Below, piece by piece: positions 7,139-15,182 of a stretch of 47,322 nucleotides of DNA. Below the pieces are notes generated by a model. The model did not search any database. It saw only the letters and a program-made list of their open reading frames with translations, and was not told where the DNA came from. The translations under genes were made by a program, and so were the position numbers. The first letter of the stretch is position 1. Each line of letters starts with the position of its first letter. This DNA is from Chloroflexota bacterium (GTDB taxonomy: Bacteria; Chloroflexota; UBA6077; JACCZL01), in assembly GCA_030447245.1 (NCBI GenBank), contig JAUJPG010000039.1, positions 1 to 47,322 on the forward strand, given 5' to 3'.

Positions 7139-8539
7139 ATGGCACAGTGGCAACCGGATCCCACGTTTTACCCCACGGCGCGCCAGGCGATGGAGGCGCC
7201 ACCCGAGCAGCTCGCCTACGTCGTCACGCTGAACACCGGCGGCAATGGCACGAGTAAGCCAGACGCGCTGTGCGTGCTCGACGTCGAGTCTAGCTCGCCC
7301 AGCTACGGCCAGGTGGTCGGCCGGGTCGACATGCCGAACGTCGGCGACGAGCTGCACCACTTCGGCTGGAACGCCTGCAGCTCGGCGCTCTGCCCGACCG
7401 CGCCCCACCCGCACGTCGAGCGGCGCTACCTGCTCGTGCCGGGGCTCCGCTCGTCGAGGCTGCACATCGTCGACACCAAGCCCGACCCGCGCCAGCCGAA
7501 GATCGTCAAGGTGATCGAGCCGAGCGAGTTGACCAGCAACGCCGGCTACAGCCGCCCGCACACGATCCACTGCGGGCCGGATGGCATCTACGTCAGCGCG
7601 CTCGGCGGCAAGGAGGGCGACGGCGGGCCGGGCGGGATCTTCGTCCTCGACCACGACAACTTCAGCGTCAAGGGACCGTGGGAGGCCGACCGGGGGCCGC
7701 AGCACCTGGCCTACGACTTCTGGTGGCACCTGGGGCACGACACGGTGATCACCAGCGAGTGGGGCACGCCGGAGATGGTCGAGAACGGGGTCAACCCTGA
7801 GCTGCTGCTGGCCGGCAAGTACGGCCACCAGCTCCACGTCTGGGACCTCCGCACGCGCCGCCACCTCCAGGCGCTCGACCTCGGCCCGGAGCAGCAGATG
7901 GTGCTCGAGCTGCGGCCGTCGCACGACCCGAACAAGACCTACGGCTTCGTCAACGCGGTCGTCTCGCTCAAGGACCTATCGTCCTCGATCTGGCTCTGGC
8001 ACCGCGACAACGGCACCTGGAAGATCCAGAAGGTCGCCGAGATCCCGGCCGAGCCGGCCGAGGCGGACCAGCTCCCGCCGGCGCTCCAGCCGTTCGGGGC
8101 GGTGCCGCCGCTGGTCTCTGACATTAACCTGAGCCTGGACGACCGGTTCCTCTACGTCTCCTGCTGGGGGACCGGCGAGTTCCGGCAGTACGACGTCTCG
8201 GACCCCTTCAACCCGAAGGAGACCGGCTCGATCCGCCTCGGCGGGATCGTCCCGCGGGGCGGCAACGGGAACGGCCGGTCGCTCAACGGCGGGCCGCAGA
8301 TGGTCGAGGTCAGCCGCGACGGCCGGCGTGTCTACGTCACGCAACTCGCTGTACGCCTCCTGGGACGAGCAGTTCTACCCGGGCGGGATCCGCGGCTGGG
8401 TGGCCAAGATCGACGCGAGCCCCGAGGGCGGGCTGCGGGTCGACCCGGACTTCTTCGTCGAGTTCGAGGGGAGCGCCCCCACCAGATCCGCCTCGAGGGA
8501 GGGGACTCGTCATCGGACTCGTTCTGCTTCCCGTCCTGA
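7139..8539 (+). CDS. Selenium-binding protein 56 (SBP56) / methanethiol oxidase family, copy 1
   Basis: SBP56 is a beta-propeller family that includes bacterial methanethiol oxidase and human SELENBP1 (methanethiol to formaldehyde, H2S and H2O2). ATG 7139 begins MAQWQPDPTFYPTARQAMEA. Conserved signatures are HHFGWNACSSALC (the Cys of the selenium site), GYSRPHTIHCGPDGIYVSAL, DFWWHLGHD, EWGTP, GHQLHVWDLRTRRHLQALDL, and SLDDRFLYVSCWGTGEF. A one-base insertion at about 8341 and a one-base deletion at about 8472 put the stretch SLYASWDEQFYPGGIRGW out of frame; the frame then returns and ends IRLEGGDSSSDSFCFP at TGA 8539. The two indels compensate. A second copy lies at 17368-18761. The metal (probably Cu) and substrate are inferred from family knowledge. 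Confidence 0.88.
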   Translation: MAQWQPDPTFYPTARQAMEAPPEQLAYVVTLNTGGNGTSKPDALCVLDVESSSPSYGQVVGRVDMPNVGDELHHFGWNACSSALCPTAPHPHVERRYLLVPGLRSSRLHIVDTKPDPRQPKIVKVIEPSELTSNAGYSRPHTIHCGPDGIYVSALGGKEGDGGPGGIFVLDHDNFSVKGPWEADRGPQHLAYDFWWHLGHDTVITSEWGTPEMVENGVNPELLLAGKYGHQLHVWDLRTRRHLQALDLGPEQQMVLELRPSHDPNKTYGFVNAVVSLKDLSSSIWLWHRDNGTWKIQKVAEIPAEPAEADQLPPALQPFGAVPPLVSDINLSLDDRFLYVSCWGTGEFRQYDVSDPFNPKETGSIRLGGIVPRGGNGNGRSLNGGPQMVEVSRDGRRVYVTQLAVRLLGRAVLPGRDPRLGGQDRREPRGRAAGRPGLLRRVRGERPHQIRLEGGDSSSDSFCFPS

Positions 8540-8552
8540 CCGTATCCCGGCC

Positions 8553-9197
8553 GTGAGCCTCGCGGACCCGTGGCCGTGGCTGGCCCTCGCCGTCCTGGGG
8601 GCCTACCACGGCGTCAACCCGGCGATGGGCTGGCTCTTCGCGGTGGCGTTGGGCCTGCAGGAGCGGCGGCGCGCCGCCGTCCTGCAGGCCCTCGTGCCGA
8701 TCGCCCTCGGCCACGAGGCCTCGATCGCGGTGGTGGTGCTGCTGGTGCGCGGGATCGAGCTGGTGGCCGCGCCCGAGACGCTCCGACTGGTCGGCGCCGG
8801 TGCCCTGATCCTGTTCGGGCTGTTCAAGTTCGCTCGGCCGCGATCGCATCCGCGCTGGGTTGGGATGAAGGTGACGTCGCGCGACCTGGTGCTCTGGTCG
8901 TTCCTGATGTCGAGCGCGCACGGGGCCGGGCTGATGCTGTTCCCGGTCCTGCGCCGCCTTCCAGAGGAGGGCCACGGCCACGATCTGCCCGGACTCGCCC
9001 TGAGCGGCGCGTCGGTCGTCCAAGACGTCGCCGCCGTGCTGGTCCACACCCTAGCGATGCTGGTCGTGATGGGCGCGGTGGCGGTCCTGGTCTACGACAG
9101 GCTCGGGGTTGGGGTACTGCGCCGAGCCTGGGTCAACCTCGACCTGCTCTGGGCAGCGGCGTTCGTGACGGCCGGCGCGATAACGCTGTTCACCTGA
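8553..9197 (+). CDS. Polytopic membrane protein paired with SBP56, copy 1
   Basis: A 214-residue protein with about six hydrophobic segments, starting at GTG 8553 only 13 bases after the SBP56 stop. Helix 1 carries LGAYHGVNPAMGWLFAVALG; conserved loops are QERRRAAVLQALVPIALGHE, RSHPRWVGMKV and SFLMSSAHGAGLMLFP; the last helix ends ITLFT. The HG-x-NP and HGAG histidine motifs inside helices recall the histidine-bearing helices of NicO/RcnA or HupE metal transporters, but I cannot assign it to them. The copy at 18775-19428 has the same spacing from its SBP56, so the two genes form a conserved module. Possible roles are metal supply to SBP56 or export of a sulfur product (inference). Confidence 0.8.
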   Translation: MSLADPWPWLALAVLGAYHGVNPAMGWLFAVALGLQERRRAAVLQALVPIALGHEASIAVVVLLVRGIELVAAPETLRLVGAGALILFGLFKFARPRSHPRWVGMKVTSRDLVLWSFLMSSAHGAGLMLFPVLRRLPEEGHGHDLPGLALSGASVVQDVAAVLVHTLAMLVVMGAVAVLVYDRLGVGVLRRAWVNLDLLWAAAFVTAGAITLFT

Positions 9198-9320
9198 CCG
9201 CGTCCACGAGGGAATTCGTCGACGAGCTCCCGGTAATCAGTGGCAAGGCCGGCGAGATGCTCCGTCGCTGACTGCGCCGGTGAGCAGAAGCGCGTCCTTT
9301 CACCTGTTGTGACGGGAACT

Positions 9321-9423
9321 TGCGCCATGCGACGCGGTTTAGTCTCGCACTACGGCAAGCAGCCAAGCGGGCCGCTGTTGGACCGGATCAACCTGCACGT
9401 CGAGGTGCCGGGGACGATGTGAT
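9321..9423 (+). pseudogene. YifB/ComM fragment, C-terminal part of AAA+ region
   Basis: The frame reads TCAMRRGLVSHYGKQPSGPL and then LDRINLHVEVPG before TGA 9421-9423. This matches the YifB/ComM segment following the zinc-like Cys motif (family pattern CTCS...RY-x-R-SGPLLDRIDLHVEVP), about residue 400 of 510. It is the same protein family as the fragment at 3886-4086 and on the same strand, with the whole ATPase core missing between them. Confidence 0.6.
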
Positions 9424-9495
9424 ACCCTCGAATTCAGGAGGCGTCTCGCTCCGTCCACCGCAGGGTCACCGCTACCGAGGTGCTACCCTGGACAG

Positions 9496-9678
9496 ATTCC
9501 CGTGGCGATCGGGCTGGCCGCGACGCTGGTGGTGGGGGCCTCCGGGTTCCCGCTGCTGTCGATCGTCCCGCCCTCGATCTCGGGGCCTAACTCGTTCACC
9601 CTGCTGGCGATCCCCTTCTTCCTGTTCGCCGGCCACGTCATGGAGTACGGCGGGATCTCGCGGCAGATCAGTCGGCGC
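9496..9678 (+). pseudogene. TRAP large permease (DctM) internal fragment
   Basis: After IPVAIGLAATLVVGASGFPL comes LSIVPPSISGPNSFTLLAIP and then FFLFAGHVMEYGGISRQI. The G-x-NSF-LLAIPFF-FAG-M-x-GGISR signature is diagnostic of DctM around residues 20-80. There is no start context of its own, and beyond 9678 similarity is lost. It overlaps the 3798-3890 fragment by only a few residues around the P-(V/I)-A motif, but those residues differ (PIAVSVVLA against PVAIGLAATL), so the pieces may come from two paralogues. Confidence 0.7.
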
Positions 9679-9919
9679 ACGGAAGCTCAGGGCGGTCAGG
9701 GCGGTGAAGCTCAAATTCATGTCGACCGAGGGTGCGTGGTGCTACCGCGCCGCGCCGCGGGGCGGGGTTCTCCATCCGCGGCCGCCGCCTGCTACGTGTG
9801 CCTCAATGCTTCAATCGATCGGAAGGGTGTCGTTGCCTCGATGCTCGAGCTTGCTCGAACGCTGGTTGGAGGAGGGCCGATGATGACCCACAAGCTGCCG
9901 CGGGTGTCGGCTCAGGCGA

Positions 9920-10156
9920 TCACCACGAGCGACTCGCGCTGGGACTGAGTCGGGCGATGGCCGCCTCCAACTTCCGACGCAGAGCTCCCGGGCCCTGAGC
10001 GGCATGCTGCTCCAACTGCGTGCGAGCCGTCCGTGGCAGCTGCTGGGTCGCCAGCCCGCGGCGATAGGGCGTCCGGGCCACGTCGTCGTGCGTGCGGACC
10101 TTCGCCCCATCCCGCTCCTTGCTGACCAGCTTCAGGACCCGCTGCCAGTGATTGGT
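9920..10156 (-). pseudogene. DDE-type transposase/integrase C-terminal remnant
   Basis: Read on the minus strand, the frame gives NHWQRVLKLVSKERDGAKVR and then THDDVARTPYRRGLA, a linker, and GALRRKLEAAIARL before TGA (9922-9920). This is the C-terminal tail seen in a group of rve-fold transposases (pattern N-F-QPV-KL-K-R-G-KV-KRYD-A-TPY-RLLA...LRR-I-LE). The upstream catalytic core is absent: the frame is closed by a stop at 10159-10157. I am confident of the family type but not of an IS family name. Confidence 0.5.
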
Positions 10157-10281
10157 TCACCGACGGTGCGCGCGTGCGCGGCCAGGCCGCCGCGCGGACG
10201 GCCGTGGAGTGGGATTCGATGGACGCGGCAGCGCCGCGCCTGCTCCTGGTGCGTGCCCGTCGACCCCGAGCGGGAGCCTGA

Positions 10282-10476
10282 GTGCTGGGCGAGCCACCGG
10301 CGGACGCGCAGGGAGCGGCGGCAAGCGATCCGACCGACTGGACCTGCCGGGCGTGCCGGCTGATCCTCGGCCAGGTCCGCGACGGGGCGCTTCGCCCCAG
10401 CGTGCCGGGCGAGTCGGTCGACGGGTGAGGCGCGGCGAGAGTACCTGGCCCCAATTGTGGGCAGGTCCGAGTCTAG
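10282..10476 (+). pseudogene. Possible small zinc-ribbon protein, degenerate
   Basis: From GTG 10282 the frame reads WTCRACRLILGQVRDGALRP and then SVPGESVDG to a stop at 10426-10428. In a shifted frame the end reads ARVPGPNCGQVRV and stops at TAG 10474-10476. A CxxC knuckle followed about 30 residues later by a knuckle-like xPNCG is the layout of a short zinc ribbon; one of the four cysteines has become Gly. It could be chance, since only about 60 residues are involved. Confidence 0.3.
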
Positions 10477-10579
10477 CGCCGGCTGATGTCGGCCATCGCT
10501 CTTTACCCGAGACGCGTAGAGGACCGTAAAAGCCCACCGCTCACCGGTTGACAGAGCAGAGCGGACGCAGCCTCACCGC

Positions 10580-11072
10580 GTGGCTGTCAAATCGCTCGCT
10601 GCCACAGTCGTCCACTCCGAGGCCCGCGGAGATCTGAGTGCCCTGGTTGTGTGGGAACTCATCCAGGAGGTCATGGCGCTTACGCATGGCCGAGGTCAGG
10701 AGTGGGTGTCAACCAACGAGATCATACGGGCGTTCAGGTAGTGGCTCCGCATACGAACCGCGCCACCATCGCTGCCGTCGTGAAGTCGCATTTCATGAAC
10801 GACCCGAGCAAGAAGCACTACCCCGGCCAACAGCACCTGCGGAACCTGCTGACCGTTGCGGATCACTCGACGGTGCACGGCAAGCGGTACCGGCTCCTGA
10901 CCGAGGCAGAACGCCGCACCTTCCTGGATCATCCGCCCACGGACCTCGAATGCGTGAGCTCTTGCCGCAACAACGGTGCACACCGATGCGCGTTGCTTGT
11001 TGGCGACGGGACGCTACGGGAAATGACTTCATCCTGCGCCAAATCCGTGTGTCTGACCTTGAGCAGAAGTGA
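10580..11072 (+). pseudogene. Winged-helix-like DNA-associated domain protein, frameshifted
   Basis: GTG 10580 opens a frame with VVWELIQEVMALTHGRGQEW and then VSTNEIIRAFR before TAG. One missing base at about 10738 joins it to VVAPHTNRATIAAVVKSHFM, NDPSKKHYPGQQHLRN and GKRYRLLTEAER. The WELI-helix, the TNEII/S-EI helix, the R-TI-AVVKSHF helix, and a terminal strand pair ending YRLLT are typical of winged-helix modules found alone or in restriction and modification proteins. I recognise the fold pattern but not a named family. The C-terminal end is uncertain; 11072 is the first stop in one candidate frame. Confidence 0.4.
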
Positions 11073-11106
11073 CATCGGGAGCAGCTTGGCGAGCGGATCG
11101 ACGGGA

Positions 11107-13188
11107 TCACGGCCCTCGGAGCAATTGCTCGGAAAAGGCTGCGCGATCGAGGTCACCTGTCTCGATGTGTCCGCGCGGTTCAGACAGGCCGGCCTGCGTG
11201 CCACGACCTGCCGCGAGGGACGGGATCAGATCGCCTCGGATGATCAGATCCGAGATCTCGAGCCGCTCGCGGGCGTGGCGCCGCCAACTTTCGAGGGAGC
11301 GGCAGTCGAACGGCCGGCCGGTCTCGGACTCGTAGCAGCTCGAGCCGGAGGTCGGGCCGAACCGGTTCAGAAAGTAGTGCGTCCCGTCCGTGAAGCTACC
11401 GTCCCTGAATACGACCAGGGACGGGCCCGCCCGCGTCAAGTCCCGGCCGAGCATCACGCTGTTGGCATCCTGGATGCCAAGAAGACCAAGGATGGTTGGC
11501 GTGATGTCGACGTGACCGCCGGCGACGGTCCGTACACCGGCGGCCTCCCCATGAGGCAACCGAATCAGAAGCGGCACCTGCTTTCTCGTCCGGAAATGGT
11601 GGTACTCACTCCACTCCGGAAATCCGAGGAGGCGGGCAAGCTCGGGCGTCTCTCCGAGGAAGCCCTGATGATCGCCGTACAGCACGACGACGGACCTATC
11701 GAGCACGCCGCTCTCTCGTAATGAATCAACGAATTCGCCGAATGCCTGATCGAAAAGGTGCACAGAATGGAGGTAATCAGCCACCAGTGTGCCTTCCAAG
11801 TCGCCGAGCTTCAGGGCACGATATTTCTCTGGGATGCGGTATGGGTGATGATTCGCCGAGGTGAGGAGAAAGGCGAGAAGCGGCTCCGCCTGCGTCCCCA
11901 GGATCGGAGCCGTCTGGGAGAAGAACGCTTGGTCCGACGCCCATAGTCCGCTGAAATACTCCTGGATCTTATAGCTCTCTCTGAAGAAGGATCGCTCGAA
12001 ACCATACCGAGGGTGAACGCGATTCATGTTCCAGATGTAGCCAGCCGCGGCGGTGGCAGACAATGTCGCGTAATCATGATCCAAGAGGATCGCCGGAAGT
12101 GCCCGATAGTGGTTCGCGGAATACCTGATGGAAACCACACCAGTGGATAATGCATGGAGGGAATGCAACGAGGCAAATTCACCGTCAGATGTCGTTCCCA
12201 GGTGGGTCTGGTCATGGAAGTTTACGAAGTGGAGGCTTTCATTCGCCCATGCGGAGAGTCTCGGGGCCACCGGCTGTCCATCGATCTCTAGTCCGATCGG
12301 AAAGGCGTGCAGGGACTCGGCACTTATGAGAATCACGTTCCGGCCCTGCGCGACGCCGAATAAATCCGATGGGATCGCCTCCTTCGTGCGCTCGTCGTCT
12401 AAGAAACGGCGGACACGGTGGAACTCTTCCGGTCCGATGTTGTGGCCGCCCGGCCGCAGGCTGAGCGCAGCATCGAGCAGGTGGTAGGGCAAGACGCCGA
12501 TCGTCGAAGCGACTTCGATGCGGAGGGTCGTATGCGCGAAGATTCCGTGTTCGTCCTGAAGGGACAGCTGCACCGTAGGAATGGCGAGCAGCAGACCGGA
12601 CAGGAGCAGTCCAAAGCGGAGGTACCTCGTATCGCAGGCATCGAGATCGGGGATCTGCTTGCAGGCGCGCAGGTAGAGGGGTAACAGGAGTATCCCGGCG
12701 ACCACGTCGGCGTAGCACAGCGCGTTGGCTGGCCGGAGATACCGCAGGATACTCGGGATGACCAGGGACAACTGGGATACCAGCGCTGCATCAGACATCG
12801 ACATCACGTCGCCGTGGAAGCGAAAGTGGACGAGTTCAGCCATGCCCAGCGTTGTGAGGGCGAGGTCAAGCGCAAGGAGCACCGGGAAGCGCCAACGACG
12901 AGGCAGCGAGAGGAGCGGCGTGAGCAGGAGGATCAGGCTAGCAAGCGTCGCACTGAAGATGTGCGGCCGGAGCTCAGCGGCCCTGAGGACGTGAATCGAC
13001 GGGCGTAGCCACCCGGTTATCGGGTCCGTCTCGGTGAGCCACCATTCCCACGATTGCGCGGGCAGCAGCACACTGAAGTAGACCAGCTTGCAGTACAGGA
13101 GGGCCGCAAAGCAGGTCAGAGGACCGACGTCTAGCAGCCAGCGACGCGACACAGTCGTGTTCGTCGGTGCTCTCGCCGCAGCGGTCAT
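11107..13188 (-). CDS. LtaS/OpgB-like membrane phosphoglycerol-type transferase (sulfatase fold)
   Basis: A single intact frame. ATG 13188 gives 693 residues; in-frame ATG 13242 and a start at 13338 are alternatives, none with a strong Shine-Dalgarno. The N-terminal half has about five membrane helices (CFAALLYCKLVYFSVLL onward). The C-terminal half is an extracellular alkaline-phosphatase-superfamily domain: NVILISAES (metal Glu), then HLGTTSDGEFASLHSL with the nucleophile Thr of LtaS enzymes (about residue 333 from ATG 13188), LYGDHQGFLGE (metal Asp/His) and GGHVDITPTILGLLGI. LtaS-like enzymes move phosphoglycerol or a related alcohol phosphate onto polymers outside the membrane. The gene stands alone, flanked by decayed sequence, and its codon use looks less GC-biased than its neighbours. 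Confidence 0.85.
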   Translation of the reverse strand: MTAAARAPTNTTVSRRWLLDVGPLTCFAALLYCKLVYFSVLLPAQSWEWWLTETDPITGWLRPSIHVLRAAELRPHIFSATLASLILLLTPLLSLPRRWRFPVLLALDLALTTLGMAELVHFRFHGDVMSMSDAALVSQLSLVIPSILRYLRPANALCYADVVAGILLLPLYLRACKQIPDLDACDTRYLRFGLLLSGLLLAIPTVQLSLQDEHGIFAHTTLRIEVASTIGVLPYHLLDAALSLRPGGHNIGPEEFHRVRRFLDDERTKEAIPSDLFGVAQGRNVILISAESLHAFPIGLEIDGQPVAPRLSAWANESLHFVNFHDQTHLGTTSDGEFASLHSLHALSTGVVSIRYSANHYRALPAILLDHDYATLSATAAAGYIWNMNRVHPRYGFERSFFRESYKIQEYFSGLWASDQAFFSQTAPILGTQAEPLLAFLLTSANHHPYRIPEKYRALKLGDLEGTLVADYLHSVHLFDQAFGEFVDSLRESGVLDRSVVVLYGDHQGFLGETPELARLLGFPEWSEYHHFRTRKQVPLLIRLPHGEAAGVRTVAGGHVDITPTILGLLGIQDANSVMLGRDLTRAGPSLVVFRDGSFTDGTHYFLNRFGPTSGSSCYESETGRPFDCRSLESWRRHARERLEISDLIIRGDLIPSLAAGRGTQAGLSEPRGHIETGDLDRAAFSEQLLRGP

Positions 13189-14055
13189 CGCTTGAGGCCG
13201 AGGCCCGGCGTGTGGGACTGATTCAGGGCGAACCCCCGTCATGGCGGCCGAGGCGTGTTCCCGGCCCAACCGGTCGAAGCCAGGCTTCGCTGGCCATGAA
13301 TCTGCCAGTGTACCAGGAGCCGGACGGGCTTGACACAACCGTCGCCTTCACCCACCATTGCTAGTTAAGTAGCGCTGATTGCTGGTGGCAACGCCCTCGG
13401 GATAGGGTGGGGCTACCACACCCACCAAGCGTCGCGCCCGAGTCAACCCTGGGGGAGGCGGGACAAGCCTTTGAGCCGCCTGCGGAACCGCCTCCTGATC
13501 TGGGGATCGCTGGCGCTGGTTGCCCTGATGCTCGGCCTAGCAGCCCCCGGGCTCAAGCGCCCATCGGTTGCCCTGACCAGAGACTTCGAGGTCGACGGCA
13601 CGGTCGATTGTGAGCAGCCTAGCGGGCAGCACTGCCCGATCGGCGACGTCCTGGCGCTCTGGACCGAGGACCTCAGCGGGACCATCGAGCGGGTGATCCT
13701 GGACGTCTCGTGGATTCGGCGTCCGCTGGAGCGGCTGCGCCTGAAGCAGGACGACCTACTCTGTCTGGAAGTGCGAGACATGCCGGGCGAGCGGCCGCAG
13801 GCCATCGGGCTGGTCGAGCCCTGCGATGTCGGCGGGACTATCAACCGCGGCCTGTCGACGGCCGACCGCGAGATGCCCGAGCAGCCCAACCGGCCAGGGG
13901 ATGATCATGAGGTGTTCACCGCGTCGGCGCCGACCGCCACCGGGACGCTGGCAGGGCCAGCGTCAGCGACGACAATCTCGGCGCCGACCGCCACCAGCAC
14001 GCAGATGCCGGTCTCAATCGTCGTGACGGCACCGATGGCGACGCCCACGCCGGCC

Positions 14056-14121
14056 AACACGCCGGTGCCGCTCCCGGACCTGACGATCAACACGCCGGTG
14101 CCGCTCCCGGACCTGACGATT
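14056..14121 (+). repeat. 33-bp tandem duplication (11 residues x2)
   Basis: Units at 14056-14088 and 14089-14121 are identical except at the last base. They encode NTPVPLPDLTI twice in the linker just before the DUF11 domain. The near-perfect identity points to a recent slippage or unequal recombination event. Confidence 0.85.
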
Positions 14122-14390
14122 GCCAAGGCCGACAACCCTGACCCGGCCGCTTTCCAGCTTGTCACCTATACCTCACGGTGAGCAACTCCGGCGCGGGCAC
14201 GGCGGCCGGGGTGCTGGTGCTGGACCAGTTGGCCCCGTGGGGCGAGCGAGGCCACGATCATTCGCGCTGACGGCGGTTTCATCTGCACGGCCACGATCGC
14301 GCCCCGCCCGGAGGTGCGCTGCACGGGCGGCGTGATCGCGGGGGGCGGAGCGCCACGATCACCTTTGATGTGAGATACGCCAACGTGCCG

Positions 14391-14411
14391 TATTACTACT
14401 ACTACTACTAC
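14391..14411 (+). repeat. TAC microsatellite encoding seven tyrosines
   Basis: TAT followed by six TAC codons inside the DUF11/CARDB gene, between the strands ending YANVP and APPSIIV. In-frame trinucleotide tracts can change length by slippage without a frameshift. Confidence 0.85.
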
Positions 14412-14570
14412 GCTCCGCCCTCCATTATCGTCACGAACACGGCGATAGTGGACCTGGGACAACACCATTAGTGAGAGTAACGAGGGGAACAACACCGCCA
14501 TGGAGGCAACGACGATCCTCCGTAGATAGTGACGGCTCTCCCTTCCGCCGATTCGGATTTCCTACGAGAC

Positions 14571-14735
14571 GAACAGGCCATCATCATCCACGACAAGGTC
14601 GCCGGGCGGCGACCCTCCGGCAGGGCGCCGAGCAGGGCACGACCTTCGCCACACTGCTGACCACCGCCCGCAAGCTCGGCCAGAACGCCTGCGAGCGGCA
14701 TTGCACCATCGCCCGACCCTCGCCGCTCCCGCCGC
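14571..14735 (+). pseudogene. Probable IS66-type transposase C-terminal remnant
   Basis: EQAIIIHDKVAG, then after one indel TLRQGAEQGTTFATLLTTAR and KLGQNACE. This resembles the last catalytic section of IS66-like DDE transposases (N-x-AEQAIR-V-RK-SGG-RS-G-...LATL-TT-KQ-GQN). The remaining 450 or so residues and the inverted ends are not visible. The match is moderate. Confidence 0.4.
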
Positions 14736-15089
14736 CGGCCTGGCCCCTGAGCGACTTGGCAGTGTCACATTGCGGTCAGGAGGGCCAAAGTAGACTGGTC
14801 CGCGCGCATGCGCCTTCGGCAGCGAATGGGTGGGCAATCAGCCACTGAGGGTGGCGCAGGCCGCGCTCGCTGGACGCGGATATTCGGAAGGTGACATTGT
14901 CAAGCCTATATGAGATCTCGTATCGTCTGGCGCGCGGCGCCCGCTGGACGCCCTGGTCGTCCTTGATGCTACGCTGAGAGTGATTCCTCGGGGCGTTCCG
15001 GCGGATGCTGTGCCTGCCTGCTGATCCGTTGGCCGCGGGCTTTGTTGTATGGGCACGCCGCCGCTCTGTACGGCGTGCGCGACATGACC

Positions 15090-15149
15090 GACAAGACCGA
15101 CGAAATCCCTGGATTCAGAGCAGCGGCACAGGGTTTCGTCGATCTTGTC
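15090..15149. repeat. Imperfect long inverted repeat
   Basis: The 22-base left arm (15090-15111, starting GACAAGACCGACGAAA) pairs with the 21-base right arm (15129-15149) with one mismatch and one bulge, across a 17-base loop. There is no T-run after either arm. It may be a mobile-element end, a structured RNA, or an inverted duplication. The rest of 14740-15180 shows no gene that I recognise. Confidence 0.5.
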
Positions 15150-15182
15150 AGTACCGTCGCGTAGCGGCGCGGCAACATCGGG

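Larger units (their letters stand above)
13471..14529 (+). pseudogene. Secreted DUF11/CARDB surface protein, multiple frameshifts
   Basis: TTG 13471 with GGGGGAGG about 12 bases upstream starts a signal-anchor-like segment (RLLIWGSLALVALMLGLAAP). A Thr/Pro/Ala linker follows (about residues 150-200), including a perfect 11-residue duplication, then DLTIAKADNPDPAAFQLVTY, the opening of a DUF11 repeat. After indels at about 14168, 14250 and 14350 the domain continues: VSNSGAGTAAGVLVLDQL, ADGGFICTATIAPRPEVRC and ATITFDVRYANVP. A run of seven tyrosines is next. The end, DNTISESNEGNNTAMEATTI, is a CARDB-like strand and closes at TAG 14527-14529. It is probably a cell-surface adhesion or structural protein. 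All parts are present, so it may be intact in reality. Confidence 0.6.

Noticed and set aside
4417..7164. 915-codon open frame on the minus strand
   Set aside because: Antisense to the intact hydrolase-glycosyltransferase gene; composition is Arg/Val/Gly-rich with no motif. A GC-rich shadow.
9780..9870. Sequence resembling a CRISPR repeat (CCTCAATGCTTC and CCTCGATGCTCG nearby)
   Set aside because: Only two weak, unequal matches; no regular spacers and no cas genes.
10651..11721. 356-codon open frame on the plus strand
   Set aside because: Only its first 100 codons carry the winged-helix-like sequence; the rest is antisense to the LtaS-like gene.
14900..14990. Peptide LYEISYRLARGARW resembling the start of a class I methyltransferase
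   Set aside because: Fewer than 20 residues with no AdoMet-binding motif following; could be chance.
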